DNA of 64,000 nucleotides. Origin: Stramentimicrobium sp964433555 (GTDB taxonomy: Bacteria; Atribacterota; Phoenicimicrobiia; Phoenicimicrobiales; Stramentimicrobiaceae). The stretch is taken from assembly GCA_964433555.1 (NCBI GenBank), contig CAYSRG010000005.1, positions 1-64,000 of the forward strand, read 5' to 3'. The translations under genes and the position numbers were made by a program. Below are positions 18,510 through 28,125 of this stretch, piece by piece (the stretch's first letter is position 1; the number at the start of each line of letters is the position of its first letter). Below the pieces are notes generated by a model, which worked only from the letters and a program-made list of their open reading frames with translations, had not been told where the DNA came from and searched no databases.

Positions 18510-18806
18510 ATAATAAATTCCTCTCTTAGTCTTAATAGCATAATTTTATTCAGTAAATTGTTACCACTTGCCATTATCTTTTAGTTATACAATGGAAATT
18601 CTTCCCCTTGAAAATCTCTAAAATTATTCTTCAGCTCGATATGAATTAATCCTTTTTTACTGAATATGTTTAAGCAATATAACTTCTTACTTTGCATATC
18701 TGTAAAATATTCAGTTATTATATCATAATCTTTCTGCTAAAACTATTTTGCTAGAGTATTAATAAATGCTAAATAAGTAATAAATATATAGTTAAACAAT
18801 AATTTT

Positions 18807-20150
18807 TTAATAATTCCATAATCCCATAGCCTTTATCAAAGCTGCTCTGCTGGTATTATAATCATGCAAAGCGTTGAGATGGTTAGTTTCTGCTTCAATT
18901 AAAGCACTTTGAGCATCAATTACTTCGATATTGGTAGCAATGCCCTCATTATATTTTACCTGGGCAATGCGAAAACTCTCCATAGAATCCTTAATACCCT
19001 GTTCGGTTACTTTAACTAATTTCTCTGCTTCCTTCATATTTAGAAAGGCAGAACGCGCTTCAAATTCTATTAACTGTTCAACCTGTTTTCTACTTTGCTC
19101 AACCTGGGATAAATTTATTTCAGCCTGTTTTATTTTTGATTTATTTACTCCACCATCAAAGATAGGTACTTCTCCTATTACTGCTACCTGCCAGCCAGTT
19201 AATCCTGATTCCATATTCATAACTATCTGTGGTCTTCTATTGCTTTTGGCTATATCTACCATTCCTTCCATTATAATTCTCTGTTGATTAATATTGTGTA
19301 TTTCAGGTCGGCATTGCCAGGCTGTTTCCAATGCTTCCTCCAGGGTAATCTCGCAAGCTTCATAAGAAAGACTATCCTGTAATTGAATGATAGTCTCCAG
19401 GGCAATTCCCATAATGGAATTTAAATTATATACTGCCAGCATATAACCATTTTCTGCTTTAATTAAATTATGTTCCAGGTGAGATAGCTGAGAATTAATC
19501 CGGTTTAAATCAATGGGAGCAATCATTCCTTCTGCCAGTAGTGACTGGGAGGTCTCCAGATGTGCCTTAATCTGGGTTAAAGCCTGCTCGCTTACTCTCT
19601 TTAGTCCTTCTGCCTGTAATACCCGATAATAAGCTTCGGTTACTCTATAAATAAGTTCCTGTTTATTTGCTTCCAGTTCATTAGCAGCAATAGATTGTTC
19701 CGCTTCAGCAAGTTCAACAAGAGTTTTTAGCTTACCACCACTGTACAATACCTTGGAAACATTAACTGAGATAAGAGGAACTCCATAACCAGAGGAATAA
19801 AGATAACTAAAATCGCCTTCGGCAATACTTTCCATATCGGGAGCTTCATTCATTCTGATATAACCACCCTGAAATTTGGCACTTATTTTAGTAGCTCCTT
19901 TGGTTTCTTTTACCTGCTCCTCTTTTACTTCTACTTTACTCTGGGAAATACGATATCCCAGATTGTTCTCCAAAGCAATTCTAATACATTCTTCTATATC
20001 CAAGCTGAGACTTTCTGCCGAATGAGCCATTTCTAAAAAAATTAAAAATATATATATTATTAATAAAATAAATATTGATAACCGGCATGATTTACCTCTT
20101 GTAAATGCTATTAACTTATTCATAAATAAACCTCCTTCAGAATTTAACAA
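18807..20150 (-). CDS. TolC-family outer-membrane efflux protein
   Basis: A 447-residue exported protein with a signal segment (about 18-42, ending AHSAES) and two repeats of the outer-membrane efflux protein fold. Each has long amphipathic helices (about 140-235 and 340-445). Typical elements are LDIEECIRIALENNLGYRI near the start and VSKVLYSGGKLKTLVELAEA in the first strand-helix junction. It supplies the outer-membrane exit duct for the adaptor and pump encoded downstream (14086-18509). A gap of about 300 bases separates it from the adaptor. Confidence 0.9.
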   Translation of the reverse strand: MLNSEGGLFMNKLIAFTRGKSCRLSIFILLIIYIFLIFLEMAHSAESLSLDIEECIRIALENNLGYRISQSKVEVKEEQVKETKGATKISAKFQGGYIRMNEAPDMESIAEGDFSYLYSSGYGVPLISVNVSKVLYSGGKLKTLVELAEAEQSIAANELEANKQELIYRVTEAYYRVLQAEGLKRVSEQALTQIKAHLETSQSLLAEGMIAPIDLNRINSQLSHLEHNLIKAENGYMLAVYNLNSIMGIALETIIQLQDSLSYEACEITLEEALETAWQCRPEIHNINQQRIIMEGMVDIAKSNRRPQIVMNMESGLTGWQVAVIGEVPIFDGGVNKSKIKQAEINLSQVEQSRKQVEQLIEFEARSAFLNMKEAEKLVKVTEQGIKDSMESFRIAQVKYNEGIATNIEVIDAQSALIEAETNHLNALHDYNTSRAALIKAMGLWNY

Positions 20151-20176
20151 TAAAAATGAAAGTGATCTTTTTTATA

Positions 20177-20575
20177 CTATTCATTGTTACTTTCTCTTTC
20201 CATCTGTTTCATCTTCTTCCAGACTGCAAGCGCCTCTTCAGCGCTATTAACTTGAACATTGCTAAAAACATGAGGGTGGCGACGGATAAATTTTTCTTTA
20301 GCACCATTTAATACCTGTTGATAATCAAATAGCCCTTCTTCTCTGGCTATCTGTATCTCCAGCAAAATATCCATTAACAAATCTCCCAGTTCCTCACATA
20401 AATTTTGAGAATTTTCATTCTCTACAGCTTCTTTTATTTCTTGCGCTTCCTCCAGGATATTAATCACCATGGAGCTCAGGGTTTGTTTTTTATCCCAGAG
20501 ACAACCCTGGGGACCTCTGAGTTGAGTAACAATAGAAATTAATTCCGAAAATAATTCTTTCTCTTTCTGGAACAT
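20177..20575 (-). CDS. mazG: MazG-type nucleoside triphosphate pyrophosphohydrolase
   Basis: A 132-residue single-domain MazG protein, which hydrolyses NTPs/dNTPs to the monophosphate and pyrophosphate. The metal-binding pattern EEAQEIKEAVENEN followed by LCEELGDLLMDILL gives the E-x2-E ... E-x2-D motif. The end, FIRRHPHVFSNVQVNSAEEA, is typical. It corresponds to one half of the two-domain E. coli MazG. Position near mfd matches the mfd-mazG order known from Bacillus. Confidence 0.92.
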   Translation of the reverse strand: MFQKEKELFSELISIVTQLRGPQGCLWDKKQTLSSMVINILEEAQEIKEAVENENSQNLCEELGDLLMDILLEIQIAREEGLFDYQQVLNGAKEKFIRRHPHVFSNVQVNSAEEALAVWKKMKQMERESNNE

Positions 20576-20954
20576 TAAAAAAGGTTCTCCTTCCTGATCT
20601 GTCCAAACAGCCTTTTAATGTCTACCTATTATTTTATTTTAAGATAATTATAATTACATTATATTAAAAAAGTTTTAATAACATTTAAATTAAATATAAA
20701 ATTTTTATAAAAATATTGGCAATATTCTCAATCATATTATATCAAGGATATTCAAGGGGAATCCTTCCCCTTGAGAACCCCGTTACTCAGTATATAGTAT
20801 ATCGTAGTGAATTACTATAGATATAGTATACCGTACTAAGTATATTGTATATCGTCAATTTAGTCGTCAGTAGTTGGTAGTTAGCATTTGGTATCCAGTA
20901 TTTAACTATTTAATTAACCAACATATAGGTAACACTTTTGATTCAGGACATAGG
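20576..20954. other. Intergenic with palindrome, AT repeats and IS-end-like repeats
   Basis: No gene is seen. Contents: the palindrome TCAAGGGGA/TCCCCTTGA (20752-20774) followed by GAACCCC; a run of degenerate GTATATAGTATATCGTA-like units (20786-20850); and two copies of a GGTAACACT/GGTTACACT unit (about 20922-20960), each preceded by ACATA. These last copies reach into the mfd stop codon. Confidence 0.6.
20752..20774. repeat. Intergenic palindrome (dispersed family)
   Basis: TCAAGGGGA, five-base loop, TCCCCTTGA, then GAACCCC. One of the best-preserved members of the palindrome family described in the findings. Confidence 0.6.
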
Positions 20955-23900
20955 TTACACTGTTTCAGGAATAACTGTCTTTAAAAAAGATAAATATTGA
21001 TGGAGAATGCTATGGGAATGGACTAAATTATCAGTCTCCTGGAAAATCATTTTTAATTCATAATAACGACCTCTCTGAGAGTAGCTTATATTCTTTCTGG
21101 TTTCAATCTTTAGGGCATTTTTAATTTTACTCTCCAAAGGAAAACCTATTTGGTATTTAATAGAAACATAGCGATTAGTTATCCTGATGTTGGTCACTCC
21201 TTGATTTTTTAACTTTAATTTCAGTTGAACTAACAGTAATAGATTTTCAACCTCTCCTGGATAAATGCCATAGACATCCTGTAGTTCCCTTCTTAAATCA
21301 TTTAGTTCTTTCTCCGTTTTTATTTGACTTAGCCTTTGATAATAACTTATTCTTAATTCAGGATTGGAAATATAATACTCTGGAATATAACTATCCAGCT
21401 TTGCTTCAATTTCTGGTTCTGGTTCCTGTTCTATAGTGCTGACAGTCTCAATCTGGCGAAGCTGATTAATACTCTCTTCCAGCAACTGGCAGTAATAATT
21501 GAAACCTACTTCACTTACAAAGCCATGCTGTTCTTTACCCAGTAAATTACCAGCTCCTCTTATCTCTAAATCACGCATTGCCAGTCGGAAACCTGAACCT
21601 AAATCACTAAATTCCTTAATAGCCTCTAACCGTTTTCTGGCATTATCGCTCAATATCTTTTGAGTGGGATAAAGCAGATAGGCATAAGCCCTTCGATTAC
21701 TGCGACCAACTCTTCCTCTAAGTTGATATAGCTGGGATAAACCAAACTGATGAGCATCATCAATAATGATAGTATTAACATTGGGTATATCCAGACCTAT
21801 TTCAATAATTGTGGTACAGATTAAAACATCATAATATCGGTTTAGAAAATCTATCATTATATTTTCCAGTTTTTCTTCAGGCATTTGACCATGAGCAATG
21901 ACTACTTTTGCCTCCGGGATGAGAAGATTTAACTTTTCAGCAATATAATCAATATCCTGAACCCGATTATAAACATAATATACCTGACCGCCTCTTTCTA
22001 GTTCTCGTCTAATTGCTTCTCTGATAGTGTCATCTGTCTTGGGTTTGAAAAAAGTAATTATTGGTAAACGCAACTCTGGTGGAGTATTAATAATACTCAT
22101 CTCTCTAATTCCAGTTAATGATAAATATAGTGTTCTTGGAATTGGGGTAGCTGTTAAAGTAAGAGAGTCAACCTGTTCTCTTATTTTTTTTATCCGTTCT
22201 TTATGAATTACCCCAAAACGTTGTTCTTCATCAACTACCAATAAACCGAGATCTCTGAAGACTACATCTGGCTGAACAAGACGATGAGTTCCAATAATAA
22301 TGTCAATATCACCTTTTTTTAAATCAACAACTATTTCTTGCTGTTCCTTTTTAGATTTAAATCTGGAAAGCATTTCGATTCTAACTGGGAAAGCCTTCAT
22401 CCTTTCGGTAAAATTTTCCCAGTGTTGCTGTGCCAGAATAGTAGTAGGAGCCAGTACTGCCACCTGTTTGCTATCCATAACCGCTTTAAAAGCAGCCCTG
22501 ATAGCTATTTCGGTTTTACCATAACCCACATCTCCACATATCAGACGTTCCATAGGTTGAGCTGACTCCATATCCTTTTTGACATCCTGAAAGGCTTTTT
22601 CCTGATCAGGTGTCTCCTCAAAGGGGAAAGCCATCTCTAATTCCTGTTGCCATACCGTATCGGAAGAAAAAGAGAAACCTTGAATACTCCTTCTCTTTCG
22701 GTATAACTCAAATAATTCTAGTGCCGCTTTTTGAATAGACTCTCTCACTCTTCTTTTCGTTATTCTCCAGGTACTATCTCCCAAGCGATTAAGCCTGGGT
22801 GGATTTCCTCCCACCCCAATATATTTATGAACCATAGACAATTGTTCAATTGGGACATAAAGTTCATCATCAGCAGCATATTTAATTAAAAGGTAATCCC
22901 GTCTGATACCATCTGTACTACGCGATTTAATTCCAGCATATTGTCCAATGCCATGGTTTATATGAACTACAAAATCTCCTATTTTTAATTCATCTAATTG
23001 ATAAAAAGGTTGGCCTTGAAATTTTCGTGGTTTATAGCTTTTATCTCTCTGCTTGCCAAAGATCTCCTGTTCAGTAATAACGGAAAGATTAAGAGCAGGG
23101 ATGAAAAAACCATAATTAACCTGTCCATAACTCAAACATACCTTTCCAGGATATAAATCTACTTCAGGCAAAGCCATTATTTGATAATCTCTAAATCCCC
23201 GGTCTTCAAATATTTCTACCAGCCGTAAAGCCCGGCCTTTATTGCTGGCTAAAACCAGAATATTTTGCTTTTCCTCCTGACTTTTCTTTATATCTTTAAA
23301 AAAGAATTCCAGATTGCCAAAATAATTCTCAGCAGGTTTTGTTTCTATTGGAAAAAACGGATAATCCTTAAATATTTTTTGACCTGGAGTAGAATCCTTT
23401 TGCTCTAACCAAGATTCTATTGTTAACAATCTCTGTTTTTGATAAAGCAATTCATTGACCTGATTCCAGGTTAAGTAGTAATACTCCGGAGGTAATAGAT
23501 CTTTACGATCATCCTTTTTAGCCAGAAAAGATTTCTCGCTTTCCTTTTCAAAATCCTGAACATTTTTTTCAAAATCCGAAAATTGATGAATAAAAATATC
23601 GGTTTGATGAGGTAAATAATCAAAAAAGGAATTCGTTTCTTTCTCTTTTTCATCTAATGCTGGACTTAGTTCTCTTTGGGGAAGCAGTAGAATTTCCTCA
23701 ATCTTTTTAATAGATCGTTGTGATCCCGGATCAAAAAAACGAAGGGAAGCAATTCTATCTCCGTCTAACTCTATTCTTAAAGGATTTTCCTCAGTAGGAG
23801 GGAATACATCAATAATTCCACCTCGTTGACTGAATTGCCCTTGTGTTTCAATCATACCTGAGGAGTGATAGCCCTGTTCTATAAGAAATTTTAGAAAGCA

Positions 23901-24404
23901 TTCCACTTTTAGTTGACCTTCTCGCTGTAACTTAAGGTGCTGCTGGTAAAACTTGTTACAAGACATTATTTTAGGAAGAATAGCCCGATAAGTACTGATA
24001 ATAATTAAGGGAAAGGGATAATTATCTTTTCCATCTTTATTGGATTGGAATAGGTGCAGTAAGGTAGACAAAACCTTTATTCTCTGCTTTACAATCTGGA
24101 AATCATGAGACAGATCTTCATAAGGTAAAACCTCATGAGGTGGAAAGATAAAAACGGGATTATTCTCCTGCCAACCAGTAAAAGCTAACAAATCCTGATA
24201 TAAACGCATTGCTTCAGTAATATTATCAGTTAAACAAAGTAATACGCGGTTTAACTCACCTTTTAAAGCCAGGGAAGAAATAAAGAAGGAAAGGGCACTA
24301 CCATGCAATCCCTTGATACTTAAAGGTCTCTTATTCCTGGTTCGGAAATCTTCAAGAAATTGGCTATAGATAATATGTTGATCCCACAATTTGATTATTT
24401 TCAT
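20955..24404 (-). CDS. mfd: Transcription-repair coupling factor Mfd
   Basis: A full-length (1149-residue) ATP-dependent translocase that removes RNA polymerase stalled at DNA damage and recruits UvrA. Visible parts: the UvrB-like N-terminal region (SQRGGIIDVFPP), the RNA polymerase-interacting CarD-like domain (LKIGDFVVHINHGIGQYAGI), and the RecG-like helicase core with Walker A GDVGYGKTE, the DEEQRFG box, TATPIPRTL and the motif VI region QLRGRVGRS. The C-terminal TRCF domain follows (PEYYISNPELRISYYQRL). The last codons and stop merge into an insertion-sequence-like repeat. pfkA upstream ends with its own terminator, so mfd needs its own promoter. Confidence 0.95.
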   Translation of the reverse strand: MKIIKLWDQHIIYSQFLEDFRTRNKRPLSIKGLHGSALSFFISSLALKGELNRVLLCLTDNITEAMRLYQDLLAFTGWQENNPVFIFPPHEVLPYEDLSHDFQIVKQRIKVLSTLLHLFQSNKDGKDNYPFPLIIISTYRAILPKIMSCNKFYQQHLKLQREGQLKVECFLKFLIEQGYHSSGMIETQGQFSQRGGIIDVFPPTEENPLRIELDGDRIASLRFFDPGSQRSIKKIEEILLLPQRELSPALDEKEKETNSFFDYLPHQTDIFIHQFSDFEKNVQDFEKESEKSFLAKKDDRKDLLPPEYYYLTWNQVNELLYQKQRLLTIESWLEQKDSTPGQKIFKDYPFFPIETKPAENYFGNLEFFFKDIKKSQEEKQNILVLASNKGRALRLVEIFEDRGFRDYQIMALPEVDLYPGKVCLSYGQVNYGFFIPALNLSVITEQEIFGKQRDKSYKPRKFQGQPFYQLDELKIGDFVVHINHGIGQYAGIKSRSTDGIRRDYLLIKYAADDELYVPIEQLSMVHKYIGVGGNPPRLNRLGDSTWRITKRRVRESIQKAALELFELYRKRRSIQGFSFSSDTVWQQELEMAFPFEETPDQEKAFQDVKKDMESAQPMERLICGDVGYGKTEIAIRAAFKAVMDSKQVAVLAPTTILAQQHWENFTERMKAFPVRIEMLSRFKSKKEQQEIVVDLKKGDIDIIIGTHRLVQPDVVFRDLGLLVVDEEQRFGVIHKERIKKIREQVDSLTLTATPIPRTLYLSLTGIREMSIINTPPELRLPIITFFKPKTDDTIREAIRRELERGGQVYYVYNRVQDIDYIAEKLNLLIPEAKVVIAHGQMPEEKLENIMIDFLNRYYDVLICTTIIEIGLDIPNVNTIIIDDAHQFGLSQLYQLRGRVGRSNRRAYAYLLYPTQKILSDNARKRLEAIKEFSDLGSGFRLAMRDLEIRGAGNLLGKEQHGFVSEVGFNYYCQLLEESINQLRQIETVSTIEQEPEPEIEAKLDSYIPEYYISNPELRISYYQRLSQIKTEKELNDLRRELQDVYGIYPGEVENLLLLVQLKLKLKNQGVTNIRITNRYVSIKYQIGFPLESKIKNALKIETRKNISYSQRGRYYELKMIFQETDNLVHSHSILHQYLSFLKTVIPETV

Positions 24405-24419
24405 ATTATTTCACTCTGA

Positions 24420-24450
24420 AAAGAAAAGGCTTTGAACATAATCAAAGCCT
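24420..24450 (-). terminator. Intrinsic terminator of pfkA
   Basis: AGGCTTTGA (24427-24435) pairs with TCAAAGCCT (24442-24450). On the minus strand it is followed by TTTCTTTT. It lies between pfkA and mfd. Confidence 0.75.
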
Positions 24451-24540
24451 AAATGGATTTTTCATTATATGGCTAATTTGTTAGAATAGCAACAAGAAAG
24501 AATTCCTAACTCACCTTTATTCTATTCAAATTGTTTAATA

Positions 24541-25536
24541 TTAGCGGGCTAAAACAGCAGCTAACTGGTATAGGGATTCGCGTAATTTCCTCTGGTTAGA
24601 TAATACTTCTTCCAGAGCAATCACTCTAATATCATTGCCAGTTAAACCTACCATATGATGATACTGTTTTTTCAGTACTTGTTCTACTGCATCTGCTCCT
24701 AATCGGCTGCCTAAGATGCGGTCAAATGCTGAGGGAAAACCACCTCTTTGTAAATAGCCAAGTACGGTTACTCTCATTTCAAAGCCAACCTTATCTTCCA
24801 TGTATTTTCCGGTTTCATATGCGCTACCCGCTCCTTCAGCTACAATGACAATACAGTGAGTTTTACCTCTTTTATAACCCTGTCTTAACTTATTACTTAT
24901 TTCCTCCAAATCAGCAGGAAATTCCGGAATAATTACTGCTTCAACACCACCAGCAATACCACCCATTAAAGCAAGGTATCCTGAATTTCTGCCCATCACC
25001 TCAATAATAAATGCCCGGCGATGAGATGAAGCGGTATCCTTTATTTTATCTATCGCAGAAATAACTGTATTTAATGCTGTATCAACACCAATAGACATAT
25101 CAGTACCATAAAGGTCATTATCAATACTAGCCGGTATTCCAACTACAGCAATTCCCTCCTGTTGATATAGGTCCAGGGCACCAGCCAGTGAGCCATCACC
25201 ACCGATAACTATCAGAGCATCTATCTTATTTTCTTTTAAAATGCAGGCAGCTTTATTTACTCCGGATTCAGTTTTAAATTCTTCACTACGTGAAGTCATC
25301 AATAAAGTACCACCATGCTGCATAATGCCACCTACGCTTTTTAAGTTAAGGGGAAGAAATTTTTTATCTAATAATCCCTGATATCCGCATGGTATTCCCC
25401 AAACTTCCAATTCATAATATATTCCAGTGCGAACAACCGCCCGGATAGCTGCATTCATTCCTGGTGAATCTCCACCACTGGTTAAAACAGCGATCCTTTT
25501 AATCATCTCACCTACCTGTTTTATCTTTCTATTCAA
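24541..25536 (-). CDS. pfkA: ATP-dependent 6-phosphofructokinase
   Basis: About 320 residues; phosphorylates fructose 6-phosphate in glycolysis. The start is more likely the ATG at 25506 (MIKRIAVLTSGG), with AGG eight bases before it, than the TTG ten codons upstream. Motifs: GGDSPGMNAAIRAVVR at the ATP site, GGDGS (Gly after GGD points to ATP rather than pyrophosphate as donor), the catalytic SIDNDLYGTD, MGRNSGYLAL and LGYLQRGG. It stands between pth and mfd, an insertion relative to the usual Bacillus order. Confidence 0.93.
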   Translation of the reverse strand: MNRKIKQVGEMIKRIAVLTSGGDSPGMNAAIRAVVRTGIYYELEVWGIPCGYQGLLDKKFLPLNLKSVGGIMQHGGTLLMTSRSEEFKTESGVNKAACILKENKIDALIVIGGDGSLAGALDLYQQEGIAVVGIPASIDNDLYGTDMSIGVDTALNTVISAIDKIKDTASSHRRAFIIEVMGRNSGYLALMGGIAGGVEAVIIPEFPADLEEISNKLRQGYKRGKTHCIVIVAEGAGSAYETGKYMEDKVGFEMRVTVLGYLQRGGFPSAFDRILGSRLGADAVEQVLKKQYHHMVGLTGNDIRVIALEEVLSNQRKLRESLYQLAAVLAR

Positions 25537-25578
25537 GCAGATTTAATTAGATTTTTTAAATCCTTGCTACTGAAGTTT

Positions 25579-26166
25579 TTAATTGTTTAAATCTGATCCG
25601 TTATATTCTCTCATAGCAAAATTATAACCTTTGTTCAAAATATCTTCTACTGCCTGTACCGCATGGGTAATAGTATTCTCTACCAAATCTTTCTCTTCAG
25701 GTAAGAAATTAGATAATACAAAATCAGAATAATCTAAATTCTCTAACAGCTTATCATTTCTTATTCCAATTCTCAAACGCGGAATATCTTCTGATTCCAG
25801 ACTATTTATTATAGAATCCATTCCGTTATGCCCACCTGAGCTTCCCCTTTTTCTAATCCTTATAATTCCCAGAGGAAGATGGAAATCATCATAGATAATT
25901 AGTAATTGATTATAGCTAATATTATAATAAGCTACAATTTCTCTTACCGATCTACCACTAAGATTCATAAAGGTTTGCGGTTTAACCAAAATAATTTCCT
26001 GCTCCAAAAATCTGTGATAGAGAATGTGTGCTAAAAATTTCTTTTTCCATTTCAGATTACGGTCAGTAAACCTAATGGCTAATCTTTTTAGAACTTGAAA
26101 TCCAATATTATGTCTGGTGTTTTGATATTGAGTTCCTGGATTACCCAAACCCACAATTATATTCAC
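25579..26166 (-). CDS. pth: Peptidyl-tRNA hydrolase
   Basis: A 195-residue esterase that frees tRNA from prematurely released peptidyl-tRNA. Signature regions: GLGNPGTQYQNTRHNIGF with the catalytic His, KPQTFMNLSG, DDFHLPLGIIRIRKRGSSGG and the end LSNFLPEE. It lies 45 bases after rplY, the classic ctc-pth pair. Confidence 0.95.
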   Translation of the reverse strand: MNIIVGLGNPGTQYQNTRHNIGFQVLKRLAIRFTDRNLKWKKKFLAHILYHRFLEQEIILVKPQTFMNLSGRSVREIVAYYNISYNQLLIIYDDFHLPLGIIRIRKRGSSGGHNGMDSIINSLESEDIPRLRIGIRNDKLLENLDYSDFVLSNFLPEEKDLVENTITHAVQAVEDILNKGYNFAMREYNGSDLNN

Positions 26167-26211
26167 GTCATTACAACCTTAGTTAAATTTTGTTTAAATC
26201 TGACAGTATAT

Positions 26212-26898
26212 CTATTCTTTTTCTTCCTTTTCTTCTTCTGCTTTTGCCTCTTTAGTTTTAATCTTTGCTTCAGGAGCTCCTTCTGTTACTTCTTCAGCCT
26301 CTTCTTCGGGTACTTTCTCCTCTACTTTACTGGGAGCAACAACTGAGGCAATAGTCCGATTGATATCAGTTAACAGTTTAACACCTTTTGGTAAAACAAC
26401 GTCTTGCAAAGTGATAACATCATTAAAACTCATTTCACTGATATCAATAGTTATTGCTTCCGGTGCATCTACTGGCAGACATTCTACTTCTACCTCTCTC
26501 AAAGAGATATCCAGTATACCGCCTTCTTTAACTCCCTTAGGTTCTCCTTCCAGAATAATAGGAACTTCCAGGGTTACTTTTTCTTTCATGGTAACACCAT
26601 AAAAATCAAAGTGATTGATTCTTTTCAGTAAAGAGTCATACTGGAAATCCTTCATTAACGCTAAACGGGTTATTTCCTTCTCATCATCTGTTTTTATCTT
26701 TAAATCTATGATTCCATGTGCATGTTTTTTATCAGATAAAAATCGGAAAAGTTCTTTCTCTAGTATTTTTAATAAAATATTATTTTTATCATGAGGAGAA
26801 TAAAAAATACCTGGAACATATCCTGTTTTTCTAAGTCTTTTACTATCCTCTTTTCCACTTTTCTTTCTGGTTTCTACTTGTAACTGAATTCGTTTCAT
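26212..26898 (-). CDS. rplY: Ribosomal protein bL25 (Ctc/TL5 long form)
   Basis: A 228-residue 5S rRNA-binding protein: the N-terminal L25 domain (about 1-92; RKSGKEDSKRLRKTGYVPGI) and the C-terminal TL5 beta domain (about 100-185; GEPKGVKEGGILD). A charged Lys/Glu tail follows (about 190-228). This long form, named Ctc in Bacillus, is general-stress linked there. It lies between prs and pth as in Bacillota. Confidence 0.93.
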   Translation of the reverse strand: MKRIQLQVETRKKSGKEDSKRLRKTGYVPGIFYSPHDKNNILLKILEKELFRFLSDKKHAHGIIDLKIKTDDEKEITRLALMKDFQYDSLLKRINHFDFYGVTMKEKVTLEVPIILEGEPKGVKEGGILDISLREVEVECLPVDAPEAITIDISEMSFNDVITLQDVVLPKGVKLLTDINRTIASVVAPSKVEEKVPEEEAEEVTEGAPEAKIKTKEAKAEEEKEEKE

Positions 26899-27139
26899 AA
26901 TCCGTTTACCTCCGCAGTAATTCTTTTTCTAAATTAATGATTTTACTTAAGATTATCAGAGGAGTGAACTCCCCTGACTGCCTCTATCCCTTCTTTTGAT
27001 ACATATTGATTTTCTTTAAAATTAACATAATACCTGGTTAAAATATTTTTAAAATATTTATCTTAGAGAGCATCTGGTTTTTGTAATTCTGATACTCTAA
27101 AATATTATAAAATAATTATCCAGTTGACTTGTTCAGTTA

Positions 27140-28102
27140 TTATCTAAATAGTGCGCTTATAGATTGATTATAATGAATACGCTTAATTGCTTCTGAAAAT
27201 AATTCTGAAACTGACAATACTTCGATACAGGGTAATTGTTTTTCGGGAGGGATAGGAATAGTATTGGTTACTACTACTTCCTTAAACAATTTTTCTTGCC
27301 AGTACTTTTCCAGACGTTCTCTGGCAGGATCAGCAAAAATAGGATGAGTTGCACAAACAAAAATCTCTCTCGCTCCAGCATTTAGTACTGCCTGGCTTCC
27401 TTTAATAATAGAACCGGCAGTATCAATCATATCATCTACGATAATTGCGGTCTTTCCCTGAACATTACCGACTATATGCATTATTTCAACATGAGTATCA
27501 GAAGCTCTGTATTTATCAATAATAGCAATCGGTTTATTTAAATAACCGGCAAAGTTTCTTGCTCTCGTTGTTCCCCCCACATCTGGAGAAACTACTACTG
27601 CATTAGACAAATCTTTCATTTTAAAATAATCTGCCAGAATCGGGGCAGCCTCTAGGTGGTCAACTGGGATATCAAAAAATCCCTGAATCTGTCCGGCATG
27701 TAAATCCATAGTCAAAATACGATTGGCACCTGCTTCAACTAATAAATTAGCAACCAGCTTAGCAGTTATCGGTTCCCTTGGTCTGGTTTTTCTATCCTGT
27801 CTGGCATAGCTATAATATGGTATTACCGCTGTAATTCTTCCCGCAGAGGCTCGATGAAGTGCATCAATCATTACCAGAAGTTCCATCAGATGATCATGTA
27901 CCGGATGACAGGTGGGTTGAATCACAAACACATCCTGTCCTCTGACATTTTCATCAATCTCCACATGTAATTCTCCATCGGGAAATCTTGACACTTCAGC
28001 TTTACCAAGTTGAGTTCCCAGATGAGCAACAATTTCTTTAGCTAATGCTGGATTAGCGTTTCCAGAAAATATCTGTAGTTCTCTATTATCACACGGAATC
28101 AC
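27140..28102 (-). CDS. prs: Ribose-phosphate pyrophosphokinase
   Basis: A 320-residue enzyme making PRPP from ribose 5-phosphate and ATP for nucleotide, His and Trp synthesis. Visible: the ATP-contacting stretch YYSYARQDRK, the MDLHAGQIQGFFDIPVDHL segment and the PRPP-binding loop VDDMIDTAGS. It is 23 bases after glmU, so they are co-transcribed. A weak hairpin at 27064-27097 follows, before rplY. Confidence 0.95.
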   Translation of the reverse strand: MIPCDNRELQIFSGNANPALAKEIVAHLGTQLGKAEVSRFPDGELHVEIDENVRGQDVFVIQPTCHPVHDHLMELLVMIDALHRASAGRITAVIPYYSYARQDRKTRPREPITAKLVANLLVEAGANRILTMDLHAGQIQGFFDIPVDHLEAAPILADYFKMKDLSNAVVVSPDVGGTTRARNFAGYLNKPIAIIDKYRASDTHVEIMHIVGNVQGKTAIIVDDMIDTAGSIIKGSQAVLNAGAREIFVCATHPIFADPARERLEKYWQEKLFKEVVVTNTIPIPPEKQLPCIEVLSVSELFSEAIKRIHYNQSISALFR

Positions 28103-28125
28103 ATTATTGCCTCCTTATCTTTTCA

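Noticed and set aside
20786..20850. GTATATAGTATATCGTA-type runs as a possible origin or iteron array
   Set aside because: The units are degenerate and irregular, with no DnaA boxes or dnaA/repA gene nearby.
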